Numbered from the stretch's first letter, positions 32,413-42,337 are shown. The stretch is 64,000 nt of DNA from Mesorhizobium sp. WSM3859 (GCF_002295065.1 NZ_NSGG01000006.1:62001-126000), one strand, 5' to 3'. The notes: generated from the sequence alone by a model not told the origin. Program-made: numbers and translations.

Positions 32413-32652
32413 TCAGACCACCCCTTGTTGTGGCATTGCCGGCCGCCCCCCAAACATCCGCGGCAGCATACTCGTCTTCCGATGGCTCCTGGTCCGGCGG
32501 AAAGCCCATGTCGTCCCAACTTCGACTGCGAATGAGCCCTCGGCCGCTTCCTCGGCTGTCAAGCCAAAACGCTCGATCACGGCCCAAGCCGCTGCGATAC
32601 CGCGCTGTTTTTCTTCAGGTGTGGCGCCCCTTGCGTCCATCATGATGTCCAT
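32413..32652 (-). pseudogene. Small hypothetical protein, probably frameshifted
   Basis: The frame begins MDIMMDARGATPEEKQRGIAAAWAVIERFGLTAEEAAEGSFAV and then turns Arg-rich. The adjacent frame carries WDDMGFPPDQEPSEDEYAAADVWGAA, a more natural acidic continuation. A single indel near 32515 would join them. Both halves are on the minus strand upstream of the SRAP group. Confidence 0.45.
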
Positions 32653-32749
32653 GACCGACCTCCCCTGTGGCTGTCAGGAGTCTAGTGAACAAAATGAGAA
32701 CTCTGGAGTCAAGCGCCTCTTGACCAAGCAGGAATCCTCATTTCAAGGG

Positions 32750-33067
32750 ATGCCGGAGCAACCCGAGAAGTGGCCGAGAGGCGCTGCCTGGACCCTTACG
32801 CGTGCCCATGACGCGGGGCAGGTGGCGGGCATCCGCTGCGGCAAGTGCAACATCAGGCGCTTCTACAAGCCGCTCGAGTTGCGGGAGGTCATCGGGCAAC
32901 GTTACGACCGACGAGGTGCGCGAGAAGGTGCGCTGCCAGCAATGCGGCAGCCGGAGTGGATGGACGCCGAGCTATTCCATCCGACCGGCGAGCAGGCGCA
33001 CACGATGCGCTATCGGCGGCTGGTGCAAATCCGCTGGGAGAAGCGGGTGATTTGGAGGGACGAATGA
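32750..33067 (+). pseudogene. Zinc-ribbon-like small protein with two compensating frameshifts
   Basis: The frame reads MPEQPEKWPRGAAWTLTRAHDAGQVAGIRCGKCNIRRFYKPLELREVIG and ends MDAELFHPTGEQAHTMRYRRLVQIRWEKRVIWRDE. The middle (32895-32950) makes sense only in the +1 frame: NVTTDEVREKVRCQQCGS, which supplies the second CxxC to pair with CGKC. Two opposite indels thus flank about 18 codons. The unshifted frame is open throughout, so a full-length protein lacking the second CxxC would still be made. Confidence 0.5.
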
Positions 33068-33306
33068 CGGGCCGTGCCGGGCGCCGTATTTGCCTGGGAT
33101 GCTGCTGGCTGCGCCGCTATCTTCACCGACGACGCAAAAGTACATTCACCTTACCGTCCGCCAGCGCGCGGGCGGCCGACCGGCAATTGAGGCATTCCCA
33201 CGGCATTTGGGCCAATATGCCTGTCCCAACGCCTTCCCATGTTCCAGTTGCTGACTTGGAGATTCGACAGTGAAACCCTCCGCCGAGTGCTTTCTTATTC
33301 AATGCG

Positions 33307-33331
33307 GGAACATCCTTCGGAATCGCTTGTT
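33307..33331 (+). promoter_or_regulatory. EcfG-type (general stress) promoter
   Basis: GGAAC at 33307-33311, 16 bases, TGTT at 33328-33331, 57 bases before the start of the membrane-anchored small protein at 33389. Confidence 0.6.
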
Positions 33332-33388
33332 AGCTCCAGCACCAGAGGCGTGCCACAGGCACTCTCCCTCTCCAGATAGGTTATTCCG

Positions 33389-33745
33389 ATGGCCAATGAG
33401 ATCCCCGAAAAGAAAGCGCGCCAGGGTGGCCGCGGACTTCCGGTTCTTGCCGTTTTGATCTGCGGGCTGGTCCTGGCGGCGATCGCATGGGGCGTTGCCG
33501 AGATCTATGGTGAGTCGGCCAAGACACCTGCGACCCAGGAAAAGCCAGCGCCCCAGGAGAATAGTCGGGCGCCCTCATCCGCCAGCCCAAATCCGGCGGA
33601 AAGTGATCCGACAAGGTCCAAAGCCGACGACATGAACGTGGCCCCGGTCGACCAGAACCCACAGGTGGACAAGGACCCAACATCTCGGTCTAGCACCGGT
33701 GGCGACCAGCCGGGCAAGCAACCGTCGCAGCCCGCATTGCAGTAG
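33389..33745 (+). CDS. Small membrane-anchored protein with Pro/Ser/Asp-rich tail
   Basis: 118 residues. A basic N-terminus (KKARQGGRG) is followed by one membrane helix (LPVLAVLICGLVLAAIAWGV, residues about 17-36). The remaining 80 residues are low-complexity, rich in Pro, Ser, Gln and Asp (EKPAPQEN, SASPNPAESDPTRSKADD), and probably extend into the periplasm. The EcfG-type promoter upstream suggests stress induction. Function unknown. Confidence 0.72.
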   Translation: MANEIPEKKARQGGRGLPVLAVLICGLVLAAIAWGVAEIYGESAKTPATQEKPAPQENSRAPSSASPNPAESDPTRSKADDMNVAPVDQNPQVDKDPTSRSSTGGDQPGKQPSQPALQ

Positions 33746-33820
33746 CTCACTTAGCCAATGTCTCGGGTAAGTTAGCCCGAGGCGTCAAAAGCTGCTTGAC
33801 CACCAGGTTATATGCCCGAG

Positions 33821-33842
33821 CGCGCTCAACTGAGCGCGTTTA
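33821..33842 (+). terminator. Possible hairpin terminator
   Basis: CGCGCTC-AACT-GAGCGCG followed by TTTAT, about 75 bases beyond the stop at 33745. The stem is GC-rich but the T tract is short. Confidence 0.35.
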
Positions 33843-34575
33843 TGTCCATACAAGCGGTCGCGCGATTCGGTTCAGAAGGTTTGACCGCGCCAGCTTCTCC
33901 TACCGCGCGTTGCTGGCAATGCAGGCAGTTCCCGTCGTGCCGGTAACTGAACTAAGCGTTTGGGCCTCTTCATGTCGCTTGCCCTGAGGCGGTCCATGAT
34001 TGCACGCAAATGGTCGGGCAGCCATCGCTCGGAGCGAAAAATCGGGAGCGCACACAAGTGGCGTCGCATCATTCGTTCTTGAACTGCTGTCGCACAAGCG
34101 ATGCGAGCTCTTCCGAATTCCGCCTGCTTCGTTGCATCGTTACCGGCAAACTGATCCCAGACACCGAGCAGAACTGGGCGTTACGTGAAAGGTTCCTAAG
34201 TGCTCGTCACGCAGCGTCTGCTTTTGCCCGGAACCACTGCGAGATGCCGCTTCCGTCCCTCAGGCTCAAATCGGCTTGAGGTCGCTGCTAATCACCAAAG
34301 CGAACGTGCATCGTCCGCACATAGTCCGCACTGCGTCCCTGGTGGTTGCATAGCCAATCTGGCTTCTACAACCACACTTTGGCGGCGCTGCGCAAGGAAA
34401 AGCCAAATCAAAGACAATAGCTTACGGCGAGGCAAACCTGGCGCTCTGGCTGAAGGGTTCCCCAAGTGCACTCGACATGACAACCGCGCTCCCGCAAAAG
34501 AGTTTGTCGGCCCTTACCGCTGCTCCCGCCTTTGGTCTCATCACACATCTTAGACATGAGAATTTGCAAGCCGTT
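33843..34575. other. Long intergenic region
   Basis: About 730 bases. Frames on both strands are short, and none resembles a known family. Probably decayed sequence. Confidence 0.45.
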
Positions 34576-34600
34576 GGAACCTCTTGCCTGACCTGGTGTT
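34576..34600 (+). promoter_or_regulatory. EcfG-type (general stress) promoter
   Basis: GGAAC at 34576-34580, 16 bases, TGTT at 34597-34600, 29 bases before the sensor kinase start at 34630. Confidence 0.6.
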
Positions 34601-34629
34601 AACGTGGGTTAAGGGGTTTTCGGCACTTC

Positions 34630-37332
34630 ATGGAACAACGAGCTTTGCCCTCCAGCATTTCTGGCGCGCGATCCTTCGGAAGCAACGGGAACGCCGATGG
34701 GACTGGTGCGGTCCTGTTTCCCGGCAGCGAACTGGAGGATTTCTTCGAAAATGCGGCCGTTGGGCTTCACATAGTCAGCAATGACGGCACCATACTGCGT
34801 GCCAATCGAGCCGAACTGGACCTCCTCGGCTACGCGCCCGAAGAATACATTGGCCGCAACATCCGGGAATTTCACGCCGATCCCGCCACGATCGACGATA
34901 TTTTGAACCGCCTTTCTCGGCGTGAGCACCTTCAGCATTATCGCGCCAGGTTGCGCGCCAGTGACGGCTCCATCCGTTGGGTGGAGATAACATCCAACGC
35001 GCGTTCCGCTGGCGGACGGATGATCAACACCCGCTGCATCACCATCGATGTGACCGAAAAGGTCAAAGCGGAAGAGCTGTTGCGCGAACAAGAGCAGAGG
35101 CTTGCACTCACCTATGACAGCGCCGGCGTGGGTATCGTCGAAGCTGACGCCGAAGGCCGGCTGCTGCGAGTGAACGGGCATTTATGCCACCTCTTGGGCT
35201 ATACGCAGGAGGAATTGATTGGTCGACTAGTTTTCGATTGGACTTATCCTGCCGACGTCGAGGCGGATCGCGCGAAATATCGCCGACAGGTCGCCGGTGA
35301 GATCAAAAGCTACACCATCGAGAAGCGGTTCGTGCGCAAGGACGGGTCGCTTTTGTGGGCTGTCGTAACATCTTCCAGTGTTCTCGACGCCAGCGGGCAG
35401 TTTCGCTACGCAGTCCGGGTGCAGCACGACCTCTCCGAGCGGAGAGAGATCGAGGCGGCACTCGCCCGGCGGGCCGAGGAGCAGGCTGCGCTGCATCAAC
35501 TGACAGAAATGCTCCAGCACGCCCTAGCCCCGGAAGATGTCTATGAGGCCGCGCTCGACGCAATTCAGCGCGGGCTGAGATGTCAGCGTGCTTCTGTTCT
35601 GCTTCTGGAAAGCGGCAGCATGAAGTTTGTCGCCTGGCGGGGGCTATCGGATCCGTATCCAGTCGCCGTGCAAGGCCATTCCCCATGGTCCGCGGCAGAC
35701 CGCGATCCACAGCCGATCTTCGTGCGCGATGTGGAACAGGCCGAACTTCCCAACAGCTTGAAACAGTCAATCCGGAAAGAGCGCATCGGCGCGGCCTGCT
35801 TCATCCCGATAACCGAAGGCGGGCGTCTGCTGGGCAAGTTCATGGCGTATTTCGACGAGCCGCACGATTGCTCGGCGGAAGAGATCGAAGTCGCCCGGAC
35901 AATCGCGCGCCAACTCGGGTTCGGCATTGAGCGTGTCAGAGCTCAAAAAGCGGCCCAGCGGCTGGCGGCGATCGTGGAGTCGTCGCATGACGCCATCGTC
36001 AGCAAGGACCTCAACGGCATCGTCTCCACCTGGAATGGTGGCGCCGAACGCCTGTTCGGCTATTCGGCCGCGGAGATGGTCGGCAGGCCCATCACCACCA
36101 TCATTCCCGAGGGCCGGCTGGCCGAGGAGCCGCTGATCTTAGGTCGCATCCGCAAGGGCGAACTCGTCGATCACTTTGAGACGGTTCGCCGCCGCAAAGA
36201 CGGAACGCTGGTGGACATCTCTCTTACGATATCGCCGGTCCGGGATTCGTCAGGCCGCATCATTGGGGCTTCCAAGATCGCCCGAGATATAAGCGACAAA
36301 AAGGCCGCGGAAGCGAAAATACAAGACAGCGAACGCCAACTCAAAGACCTGCTCGCCGCCATTCCTGCTGCGATCTACACCACCGATCGGGACGGCAAGA
36401 TCACCTATTTCAATGAAGCGGCAGTGCAACTGGCCGGCCGAACGCCAGAGATTGGCACCGACGAATGGTGCGTGACATGGAAGCTCTTCTGGCCCGATGG
36501 AACGCCGCTTCCCCATGACCAGTGTCCAATGGCGGTTTCCCTGCGTGAGGGGCGGCCTATCCGGGGGTATGAAGCGGTGGCCGAGCGGCCCGATGGGAGC
36601 AGGGTTCCTTTCATTCCCTATCCGACACCGATGCGCGATGCTGCTGGAAACATCACCGGCGGCATAAACATGCTGGTCGATGTGAGCGAGCGCAAGCAAG
36701 CCGAAACCCAGCAGCGGATCTTGCTCGATGAGCTTAATCATCGCGTCAAGAACAACATGATGATGCTGAAGTCCCTGCTTTCGGTGGCAGCGAGGACCAG
36801 CAAGAGTTCGGAGGCACGGACCGTTCTGGACGAGGCCAGCAAGCGGGTGGCGGAGATGGCTGCGGCGCAGCGGGTCCTCTATGACACGCCTGATGCTGTC
36901 AACTTCGGAGCCGAGGCTTTCCTGGGAGCTGTTTGTGAGACGGCAAAACAGATGTTCCCGTCAGGCGTTCATTTGGACTGTGAGGCAGATCCAATCCAAC
37001 TGCCAAACGACATTGCGATGCCGCTGGCGCTGATCATCAACGAGCTTTTGATCAACGCCGTGAAGTACGGTTTCCCTGGAGATGGGAAAGGAACCATCCA
37101 CGTTTCGATCCGGCTAAGCGGCGAACACATTAGCCTCGTGGTCGAGGATGAGGGACCAGGCTTCGAACTCAGTTCGGTGCGATCTTCTTCGTCGGGTCTG
37201 CGACTTGTTGCAGGCCTGGTGCGGCAGATCGGCGGGACTTTTGAAGTCGGCCGGCAGCCATCCAGGTGCACCGTCACTTTTTCTCAGCTGTCCCAGGAGA
37301 GCGGTCTTGCGCCCAAAAGCGTCGATACGTGA
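34630..37332 (+). CDS. Soluble multi-PAS/GAF sensor histidine kinase of the HisKA_2 type
   Basis: 900 residues with no membrane segment. Order: PAS (about 35-150, [22 protein letters not shown]), PAS/PAC (about 155-280), GAF (about 290-430), PAS (about 445-560, [22 protein letters not shown]), PAS (about 575-690), HisKA_2 with the phospho-acceptor His in [12 protein letters not shown], and HATPase ([24 protein letters not shown]). This kinase type usually signals to stand-alone receivers or PhyR-like proteins of the general stress response. An EcfG-type promoter precedes it, and a receiver gene follows 64 bases downstream. Confidence 0.92.
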   Translation: MEQRALPSSISGARSFGSNGNADGTGAVLFPGSELEDFFENAAVGLHIVSNDGTILRANRAELDLLGYAPEEYIGRNIREFHADPATIDDILNRLSRREHLQHYRARLRASDGSIRWVEITSNARSAGGRMINTRCITIDVTEKVKAEELLREQEQRLALTYDSAGVGIVEADAEGRLLRVNGHLCHLLGYTQEELIGRLVFDWTYPADVEADRAKYRRQVAGEIKSYTIEKRFVRKDGSLLWAVVTSSSVLDASGQFRYAVRVQHDLSERREIEAALARRAEEQAALHQLTEMLQHALAPEDVYEAALDAIQRGLRCQRASVLLLESGSMKFVAWRGLSDPYPVAVQGHSPWSAADRDPQPIFVRDVEQAELPNSLKQSIRKERIGAACFIPITEGGRLLGKFMAYFDEPHDCSAEEIEVARTIARQLGFGIERVRAQKAAQRLAAIVESSHDAIVSKDLNGIVSTWNGGAERLFGYSAAEMVGRPITTIIPEGRLAEEPLILGRIRKGELVDHFETVRRRKDGTLVDISLTISPVRDSSGRIIGASKIARDISDKKAAEAKIQDSERQLKDLLAAIPAAIYTTDRDGKITYFNEAAVQLAGRTPEIGTDEWCVTWKLFWPDGTPLPHDQCPMAVSLREGRPIRGYEAVAERPDGSRVPFIPYPTPMRDAAGNITGGINMLVDVSERKQAETQQRILLDELNHRVKNNMMMLKSLLSVAARTSKSSEARTVLDEASKRVAEMAAAQRVLYDTPDAVNFGAEAFLGAVCETAKQMFPSGVHLDCEADPIQLPNDIAMPLALIINELLINAVKYGFPGDGKGTIHVSIRLSGEHISLVVEDEGPGFELSSVRSSSSGLRLVAGLVRQIGGTFEVGRQPSRCTVTFSQLSQESGLAPKSVDT

Positions 37333-37396
37333 GCTAAGCTTTGCGGCGGATATCAATCGATCCTTCAAGCCCCAGGTGGTTTTCTCGCGCGATGAT

Positions 37397-37804
37397 ATGA
37401 GCGGCGAACGACCCGGAGAGACCCGAGGCCAATTGATCCTGATCGTCGAAGACGACTACCTGATCGCGCTCGATGTGGAGGCAGGGCTTATTGCCGCCGG
37501 CTTCGAAGTCGCCGGCCCGGCGATGAGCGCCGATGGGGCAATTAGCATGGCGAATTCGCTAAGGCCGGCGCTCGTCTTAATGGACATCCGATTACTTGGA
37601 ACGCGGGATGGTGTCGATGCGGCCTTAGAGTTGAATCGCGAGTTGGGAATGCGGTGCATCTTTACAACGGCGCATGGCGATCGGGACGTGAGGATCCGAG
37701 CGGAGGCGGCCAATCCCCTGGGGTGGGTGCAAAAGCCATACTCGACTGCGACTTTGATTGGCGCCGTCCGACATGCGTTGCAGGAGATCGAAAAGCGGAG
37801 CTGA
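37397..37804 (+). CDS. Single-domain response regulator
   Basis: 135 residues, a receiver alone: ILIVEDDYLIALDVEAGLIAAGFEV, phospho-acceptor Asp in LVLMDIRLLGTRDG, Thr in IFTTAHGD and Lys in WVQKPYS. The DIRL-x-x-x-x-DG form is typical of partners of HWE/HisKA_2 kinases. ATG 37397 is chosen; the frame is open further upstream but overlaps the kinase gene in another frame. Confidence 0.9.
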   Translation: MSGERPGETRGQLILIVEDDYLIALDVEAGLIAAGFEVAGPAMSADGAISMANSLRPALVLMDIRLLGTRDGVDAALELNRELGMRCIFTTAHGDRDVRIRAEAANPLGWVQKPYSTATLIGAVRHALQEIEKRS

Positions 37805-37892
37805 ACGCTGCGCCTATCTTTTAAGGGATCGAAACCCCTGAGCAGGACGATCGCTATGCCTGGGAGAGCGGCATGGAATTCGGGCAATACGT

Positions 37893-38404
37893 CATGACGC
37901 CGTCACCCGGGAACCAGAATGACATTGGATGTGCTGGCGAAGGCCTTCGATCCCTTGTTCACCAGGGGCGCAGGTAAGGGAGCGGGTCTGGGCTGAGCCA
38001 GGTGTATGGCTTCGCGCGCCAGCCCGGCGGCAGTGTGAAAAACTATCGCGCAAGGTGTCGGTACCACGCGGAGAATTTACATGCCGCGCGCGCACGGTGT
38101 GGCTGCCGACAGCGAGGCACTACCTGTCACGGCTCAGCCTCTCGGGCGCGCTCAAAATGTGATCATGGTGGTCGAAAACGAGGACCGCCTGCGGCTGATG
38201 GCGGTCGAAGCCCGTCGATGGGGTACTCGGTCCTTGATGAGAACGCCCCAGAAGGCCCTGGACTCTGTCGAGGCCGGTCAGCTGCCGTTTTCTTCTGTTT
38301 ACGACGTCATCATGCCTGAAATGCCATCGCGCTTGCCGATCGCATCAGGCGATACATCCGTCGGTGATGTGCTTTACACGACCGACTATACCCGCAATGC
38401 CTAG
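37893..38404 (+). pseudogene. Remnant of a hybrid histidine kinase (ATPase tail plus receiver)
   Basis: Scattered over frames, the sequence reads GSGLSQVYGFARQPGGSVKNY (G2 box and end of an HATPase domain), then MPRAHGVAADSEALPVTAQP (linker), VIMVVENEDRLRLMAVEA (start of a receiver), ALDSVEAGQLPF and VYDVIMPEM (acceptor region). At least three frame changes are needed. It is the C-terminal third of a PAS-HK-REC protein, unrelated in frame to the intact kinase upstream. Confidence 0.7.
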
Positions 38405-38509
38405 TCCACAACGGCACGCTCGACCACGGGACCGCTCTTCTGACCAAACCTACCCGCATGTACGACTGGGGGAGAAAATCCGGCATTCACTTGGCCGAGG
38501 GACAGGAAG

Positions 38510-38866
38510 CTAATCCCGGATCGCAACCCGTGCTGGTAGGTCCTCGGCGTCGAACGACAGGCCGACAGCGATCCCAACCTCACAAGCCCAAGCGATGAAC
38601 ATTTGTCGGGCGAGATCGGCGGGCCTGCGTCCGTCATAGGCAGCACAGCAGAAATCGCTGGCGCACGAGTGCAGGCGTCCGCGCTGCTCAATTGGCCATT
38701 CCTCAAGAAATTCAATCGCGTCCATGGCGCAGCATATGCTTCGGGGGCCGAGGAACTCGTCATTGATCAGAACGGGACGTGAGAAGACGTCTCGATGCTC
38801 GTCTTCGGATTCGCAAGAATGCACTTCGGAAGCACAGTCAAGGCTGAGAAAAACGTCGGTTGCCAT
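38510..38866 (-). CDS. DUF982 protein
   Basis: 118 residues from ATG 38866. SRPVLINDEFLGPRSICCAMDAIEFLEEWPIEQRGRLHSCASDFCCAAYDGRRPADLARQMFIAWACEVGI matches the DUF982 pattern of a short beta hairpin followed by helices. DUF982 proteins are numerous in rhizobia and of unknown function. The first 25 residues and the end vary between members. Confidence 0.75.
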   Translation of the reverse strand: MATDVFLSLDCASEVHSCESEDEHRDVFSRPVLINDEFLGPRSICCAMDAIEFLEEWPIEQRGRLHSCASDFCCAAYDGRRPADLARQMFIAWACEVGIAVGLSFDAEDLPARVAIRD

Positions 38867-38950
38867 GTGCCTACTCCCGCTGCCATCCCCCGTGTTGGCG
38901 CCGCACAGGCTATCCAGCACCTTGGGCGGCCTTAGGTGACCCACCGCCAA

Positions 38951-39268
38951 GATATCGGAAGGCGTTGTTTTGGCGTCAAGGGCCGCCGATGAACACTCAG
39001 CGGTCTATCTTCCTGCCGCAGACTGCCAATGACGCTCGATCTCGAGCGCTCTGGTGGCGAACCGAAATGGTCACAGGCCTCGGCCCAGCTCTCGATCGGC
39101 TTCATTACCACTCCGTCTGAGGTTGTCGTCAGATCGGAGCTAGAGGCGGAAACCTCGTATTGTGGAGCTGTGCCGCGAGGTGAGCGCCGCTTGGCGTGGT
39201 CCGTCACGATCGGCGGGCTGGCCGGGGGAGGTGGTTGAGCATGGATGCCGGGCTGTCAGCCAGTCCGG
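38951..39268. other. Intergenic region
   Basis: About 320 bases. Open frames occur on both strands (for instance minus 39207-38932) but none resembles a known family. Confidence 0.4.
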
Positions 39269-39560
39269 TCACGGCATCTGGTAGGCGCGGCCATTTGTGA
39301 CCGTGGCGGGCTTGCGGACATATTTCGTACCGGCGGGCACCGCGGTTTCTCTGAACCGCTCGGCGAGACGATCGAGACCTTGTCGCATTCCTGCGCCAGC
39401 CGCGGCGGCTCCATGACCGCTGATCACCAGTTCCGGGCTCAGAGCAGCCAGGTCGCGGACCGAGCGCTCGGCGGCTTCCCAGTCTGGCGTGAAATAGCCG
39501 GTGGGCCATGCATTTCGAGTTGCTGCACGGCGACTTCATAGGCCGATTCTTGGCCCGTTG
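39269..39560 (-). pseudogene. Metallo-beta-lactamase-fold hydrolase, C-terminal fragment
   Basis: The minus strand reads AVQQLEMHGP in one frame and GYFTPDWEAAERSVRDLAALSPELVISGHGAAAAGAGMRQGLDRLAERF, then GTKYVRKPATVTNGRAYQMP and stop in the next. VISGHG is the late His motif of the MBL fold. The shift lies at CCC near 39510, as if one C is missing. The N-terminal HxHxDH part is absent. Confidence 0.7.
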
Positions 39561-39696
39561 TTATGAAGGCGCGTTACGGCTGTCCTCGGATCTATCGATA
39601 TCGTGCTGGGAGACGTCGACAGATAGGCTCCAAACACAAAGCGCGAGGTCAACCTATGTGAACGCGGCCTCTCGCTGAGCTGGTAAAATCACCGCC

Positions 39697-39909
39697 ATGG
39701 CACCCTGTGAAATTTCCCGATTGAATGTTGTTCGTTTGCTTGGCCCCTTGCGCAAACAAGCCGCTCGCTACCGAGGGGGCTCGGTGATGGCCGGCGACGA
39801 TCTGGTTGTCGTGACACTCCAGACTGCGATTGCAGAGCGGGCAACTCGGCCTGCCGAGATTAGCGTTTACAGATGGCTGCACGGCATCATGTTGCGGTAT
39901 ATCAATTGA
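39697..39909 (+). CDS. Possible small protein
   Basis: 70 residues: ISRLNVVRLLGPLRKQAARYRGGSVMAGDDLVVVTLQTAIAERATRPAEISVYRWLHGIML. It is basic and partly hydrophobic, with no recognised family. It may be a chance frame; the surrounding 39561-40033 holds nothing else clear. Confidence 0.3.
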   Translation: MAPCEISRLNVVRLLGPLRKQAARYRGGSVMAGDDLVVVTLQTAIAERATRPAEISVYRWLHGIMLRYIN

Positions 39910-40034
39910 GTGAAGCGCTCAAAAAGTTTGTGCGTGATGGTTCTGGTCTTCATTTGCTGAGGCAGGGGGATGACCAGCATCAGGAACATGCCGATCGAGC
40001 ATTCGAAGCCAGCGATCATGTGAGACAGGTCTGA
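39906..40034 (+). CDS. Possible 42-residue leader ORF coupled to the glycoside hydrolase
   Basis: TTG 39906 opens SEALKKFVRDGSGLHLLRQGDDQHQEHADRAFEASDHVRQV, ending TGA 40034, which overlaps the ATG of the hydrolase (TGATG). The overlap would couple translation of the hydrolase, which has no good ribosome site of its own. Whether the peptide is made is unknown. Confidence 0.3.
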   Translation: MSEALKKFVRDGSGLHLLRQGDDQHQEHADRAFEASDHVRQV

Positions 40035-41203
40035 TGCCGGGCCACATTCCTCCTGCCGCTTTCGAAAGCTTTTTCATGGCTGGGTTCGAGTGCTCCTCGC
40101 ACCGTCGGATAGATGGCCATCGTCTGGATCTCGTGCGGGCAACAAGCCATGACATTCACGCCGCGGACGACTACCGTCGTTGCGCAGAGTTGGGGTTGAG
40201 GACCATCCGTGATGGGCTGCGGTGGCATCTGATCGAAAGCGCTCCGAGCGTCTATGACTGGTCGAGTTGGGTCTTCATGCTCGAAGCTGCCAGAACCGCG
40301 GGCGTTCAAGTTATCTGGGATGTCTTTCACTACGGGTCCCCTGATTATCTCGACCAGGGCAGCGAACGAATGATCGAGAGCTATGCCTCTTTTGCGGGCG
40401 AAGCCGTCAGATTGCATCGAGCAATGACGGGCAAAGCCGCAATGGTCTGCCCGATCAACGAAATTTCGTTCTTCGCGTGGGCCGTCGAAGTTGGTTATTT
40501 CCCGCCTGCCGGACCTAAAAGAAAGGGCTGGTTCAAGCGCCACCTAGTGAAGATGGCCGTCAAGGGTATCGAAGCAATGCGTGAAGCTGATCCCGAATGC
40601 CGCTTCATTTGGGCGGAGCCGCTTATCCACATCGCGCCGCGGGACCGCAGCGGTCCTGAAATGCGACGTGCGGAGAATGCTCGCCAAGGACAATTTGAAG
40701 CCTACGACATGCTGATGGGGCGAATCGCACCGGAATTGGGGGGAGCGGAAGATCTGATCGACGTGGTCGGGCTCAATTTCTATCCACACAATCAATGGTA
40801 TCTGCAGGGGCCGACAATCCCTATGGGCCACCACGAATACCGGCCTCTGTCGGAAATGCTCGTCGAGGTCGCGCGACGGTACAGCAAGCCCCTCTATATT
40901 GCAGAGACCGGCGCAGAAGGATCCGCAGGGCCGGCCTGGCTTCATTATGTCTGTGATGAAGTGCGGGATGCTATCGGCCAGGGAGCCCCGATCGAGGGTA
41001 TCTGCCTATATCCTATCACTGCCTATCCTGGATGGGACAATTCCCGCCACGCCGAAGTTGGCCTGTTTTCCGTTATCCATGCGGGTGGCTCGCGCCGCAT
41101 ACGCCAGCTGGTAGCCGATGAACTCGCGAGGCAGCAGAGGCTATTCAGCGACATTCTTAATGCGCGCGACCTTGCTGTGCCGGACACGCGGACGGGCGGT
41201 TAG
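40034..41203 (+). CDS. GH1-like/clan GH-A glycoside hydrolase-like protein
   Basis: 389 residues, cytoplasmic by sequence. Features of a clan GH-A barrel are visible: DYRRCAELGLRTIRDGLRWHLIE, VQVIWDVFHYGSPDYL, VCPINEISFFAW (candidate acid/base Glu after Asn), VGLNFYPHNQWY and PLYIAETGAEG (candidate nucleophile Glu). The C-terminus reads ICLYPITAYPGWDN. The protein is shorter than classical GH1 enzymes (about 450). A second start, MAGFECSSHRR, is 14 codons in. It converges on the UDP-galactopyranose mutase gene with a 4-base overlap. Confidence 0.72.
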   Translation: MPGHIPPAAFESFFMAGFECSSHRRIDGHRLDLVRATSHDIHAADDYRRCAELGLRTIRDGLRWHLIESAPSVYDWSSWVFMLEAARTAGVQVIWDVFHYGSPDYLDQGSERMIESYASFAGEAVRLHRAMTGKAAMVCPINEISFFAWAVEVGYFPPAGPKRKGWFKRHLVKMAVKGIEAMREADPECRFIWAEPLIHIAPRDRSGPEMRRAENARQGQFEAYDMLMGRIAPELGGAEDLIDVVGLNFYPHNQWYLQGPTIPMGHHEYRPLSEMLVEVARRYSKPLYIAETGAEGSAGPAWLHYVCDEVRDAIGQGAPIEGICLYPITAYPGWDNSRHAEVGLFSVIHAGGSRRIRQLVADELARQQRLFSDILNARDLAVPDTRTGG

Positions 41204-42336
41204 GCGGGCGCCGCGATAGCCGTCTGCGAATCGTGCGTAGCCGGGAGCTCCTTCTGAATACGCGCGAAGGTGGCCAAGGCCTGCCCCACGACCTGATCCA
41301 TGTTGTAGTAGCGATATGTCGCTAGACGGCCAACGAACCACACGTTGGGACAGTTGGCAGAGAGGGCTTCATATTGTTTGTAGAGCGCCTCGTTTTCTGG
41401 CCGCGGCACAGGGTAATACGGGTCGCCGATATCTGTCGGGTATTCGTAGGTGAGGCTGGTCCGGACATTCCTCTGGCCAGTCAAATGCTTGTACTCGGTG
41501 ATGCGGGTATAGGCTTCCGTCTGCGGATAGTTCACCACGGCTACCGGCTGAAATTGCTCGCAGTCGAGGGTGACATGCTCGAAGCGCAATGAGCGATAGG
41601 GGAGACGGCCAAGCTTCCAGTCAAAGAATTCATCGATCGGTCCGGTGTAGATCAGCCGCCGGAACGGGATCCGCTCTCGGATCTCTCGATAATCGGTCTG
41701 CAGCATGATCTTGATGTTGGGATTGTGCAACATTCGTTCGAACATGCGCGTATAGCCGCCGGCCGGCATCTGCTGGAAGCTGTCGCCGAAATAACGATCG
41801 TCGCGGTTCGTTCTGGTTGGGACGCGGGCCGTCACCGACTTGCTCAACTGGCTGGGATCGATCCCCCACTGCTTTCTGGTGTAGCCTCGGAAGAATTTCT
41901 CATAGAGCTCTCTGCCGACCGTACTGACGACCACATCTTCGGCAGTGTGAATTTCCTCAACTGTCTCACGACGGGACGCGAAGAAGTCTTCCAACTCGGT
42001 CGAGCTCAACTCCAGACCGTAGAGGCGGTTGATCGTATCGAGGTTGATCGGAATCGGCAGAAGCTTGCCGTCCACGAAAGCGAGCACACGGTGCTGGTAA
42101 GGGTGCCAAGCGGTGAATTGCGAGAGATAATCGACGATCGACTGGGCGTTCGTGTGGAATATATGCGGTCCATACCGATGGATGAGGATTCCGGCTTCGT
42201 TGTAGCAGTCATACGCGTTGCCGCCGATGTGGTTGCGACGGTCGATGAGAAGAACGCTTTCGCCCCTTTGCGAGGCGATCCGTTCCGCGAGAACGCTGCC
42301 GGCAAAGCCAGCTCCGACGATCAGCCAATCGAACAT
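41200..42336 (-). CDS. glf: UDP-galactopyranose mutase
   Basis: 378 residues from ATG 42336. FDWLIVGAGFAGSVLAERIA is the FAD-binding Rossmann motif, followed by RRNHIGGNAYD, HRYGPHIFHT, FFRGYTRKQWGIDPSQL, YTGPIDEFFDWKLGRLPYRSL and FVGRLATYRYYNMDQVVGQAL, the complete Glf signature including the Arg and Tyr residues that bind UDP-sugar. It interconverts UDP-Galp and UDP-Galf using reduced FAD, supplying galactofuranose for surface polysaccharide. The start lies one base after the glycosyltransferase stop, so the two are co-transcribed. Confidence 0.95.
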   Translation of the reverse strand: MFDWLIVGAGFAGSVLAERIASQRGESVLLIDRRNHIGGNAYDCYNEAGILIHRYGPHIFHTNAQSIVDYLSQFTAWHPYQHRVLAFVDGKLLPIPINLDTINRLYGLELSSTELEDFFASRRETVEEIHTAEDVVVSTVGRELYEKFFRGYTRKQWGIDPSQLSKSVTARVPTRTNRDDRYFGDSFQQMPAGGYTRMFERMLHNPNIKIMLQTDYREIRERIPFRRLIYTGPIDEFFDWKLGRLPYRSLRFEHVTLDCEQFQPVAVVNYPQTEAYTRITEYKHLTGQRNVRTSLTYEYPTDIGDPYYPVPRPENEALYKQYEALSANCPNVWFVGRLATYRYYNMDQVVGQALATFARIQKELPATHDSQTAIAAPA

Positions 42337-42337
42337 G

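Noticed and set aside
32845..33273. Third plus-strand frame over the zinc-ribbon-like gene, continuing to 33273
   Set aside because: Its part after 33060 (MTGRAGRRICLGCCWLRR) is short and Arg-rich with no family; the CxxC motifs are in other frames.
33872..34097. Minus-strand frames suggesting an integrase-like piece
   Set aside because: No catalytic motif or consistent frame could be found; likeness was only superficial.
36250..36741. Minus-strand frames inside the 900-residue kinase gene
   Set aside because: Antisense to conserved PAS and HisKA_2 coding sequence.
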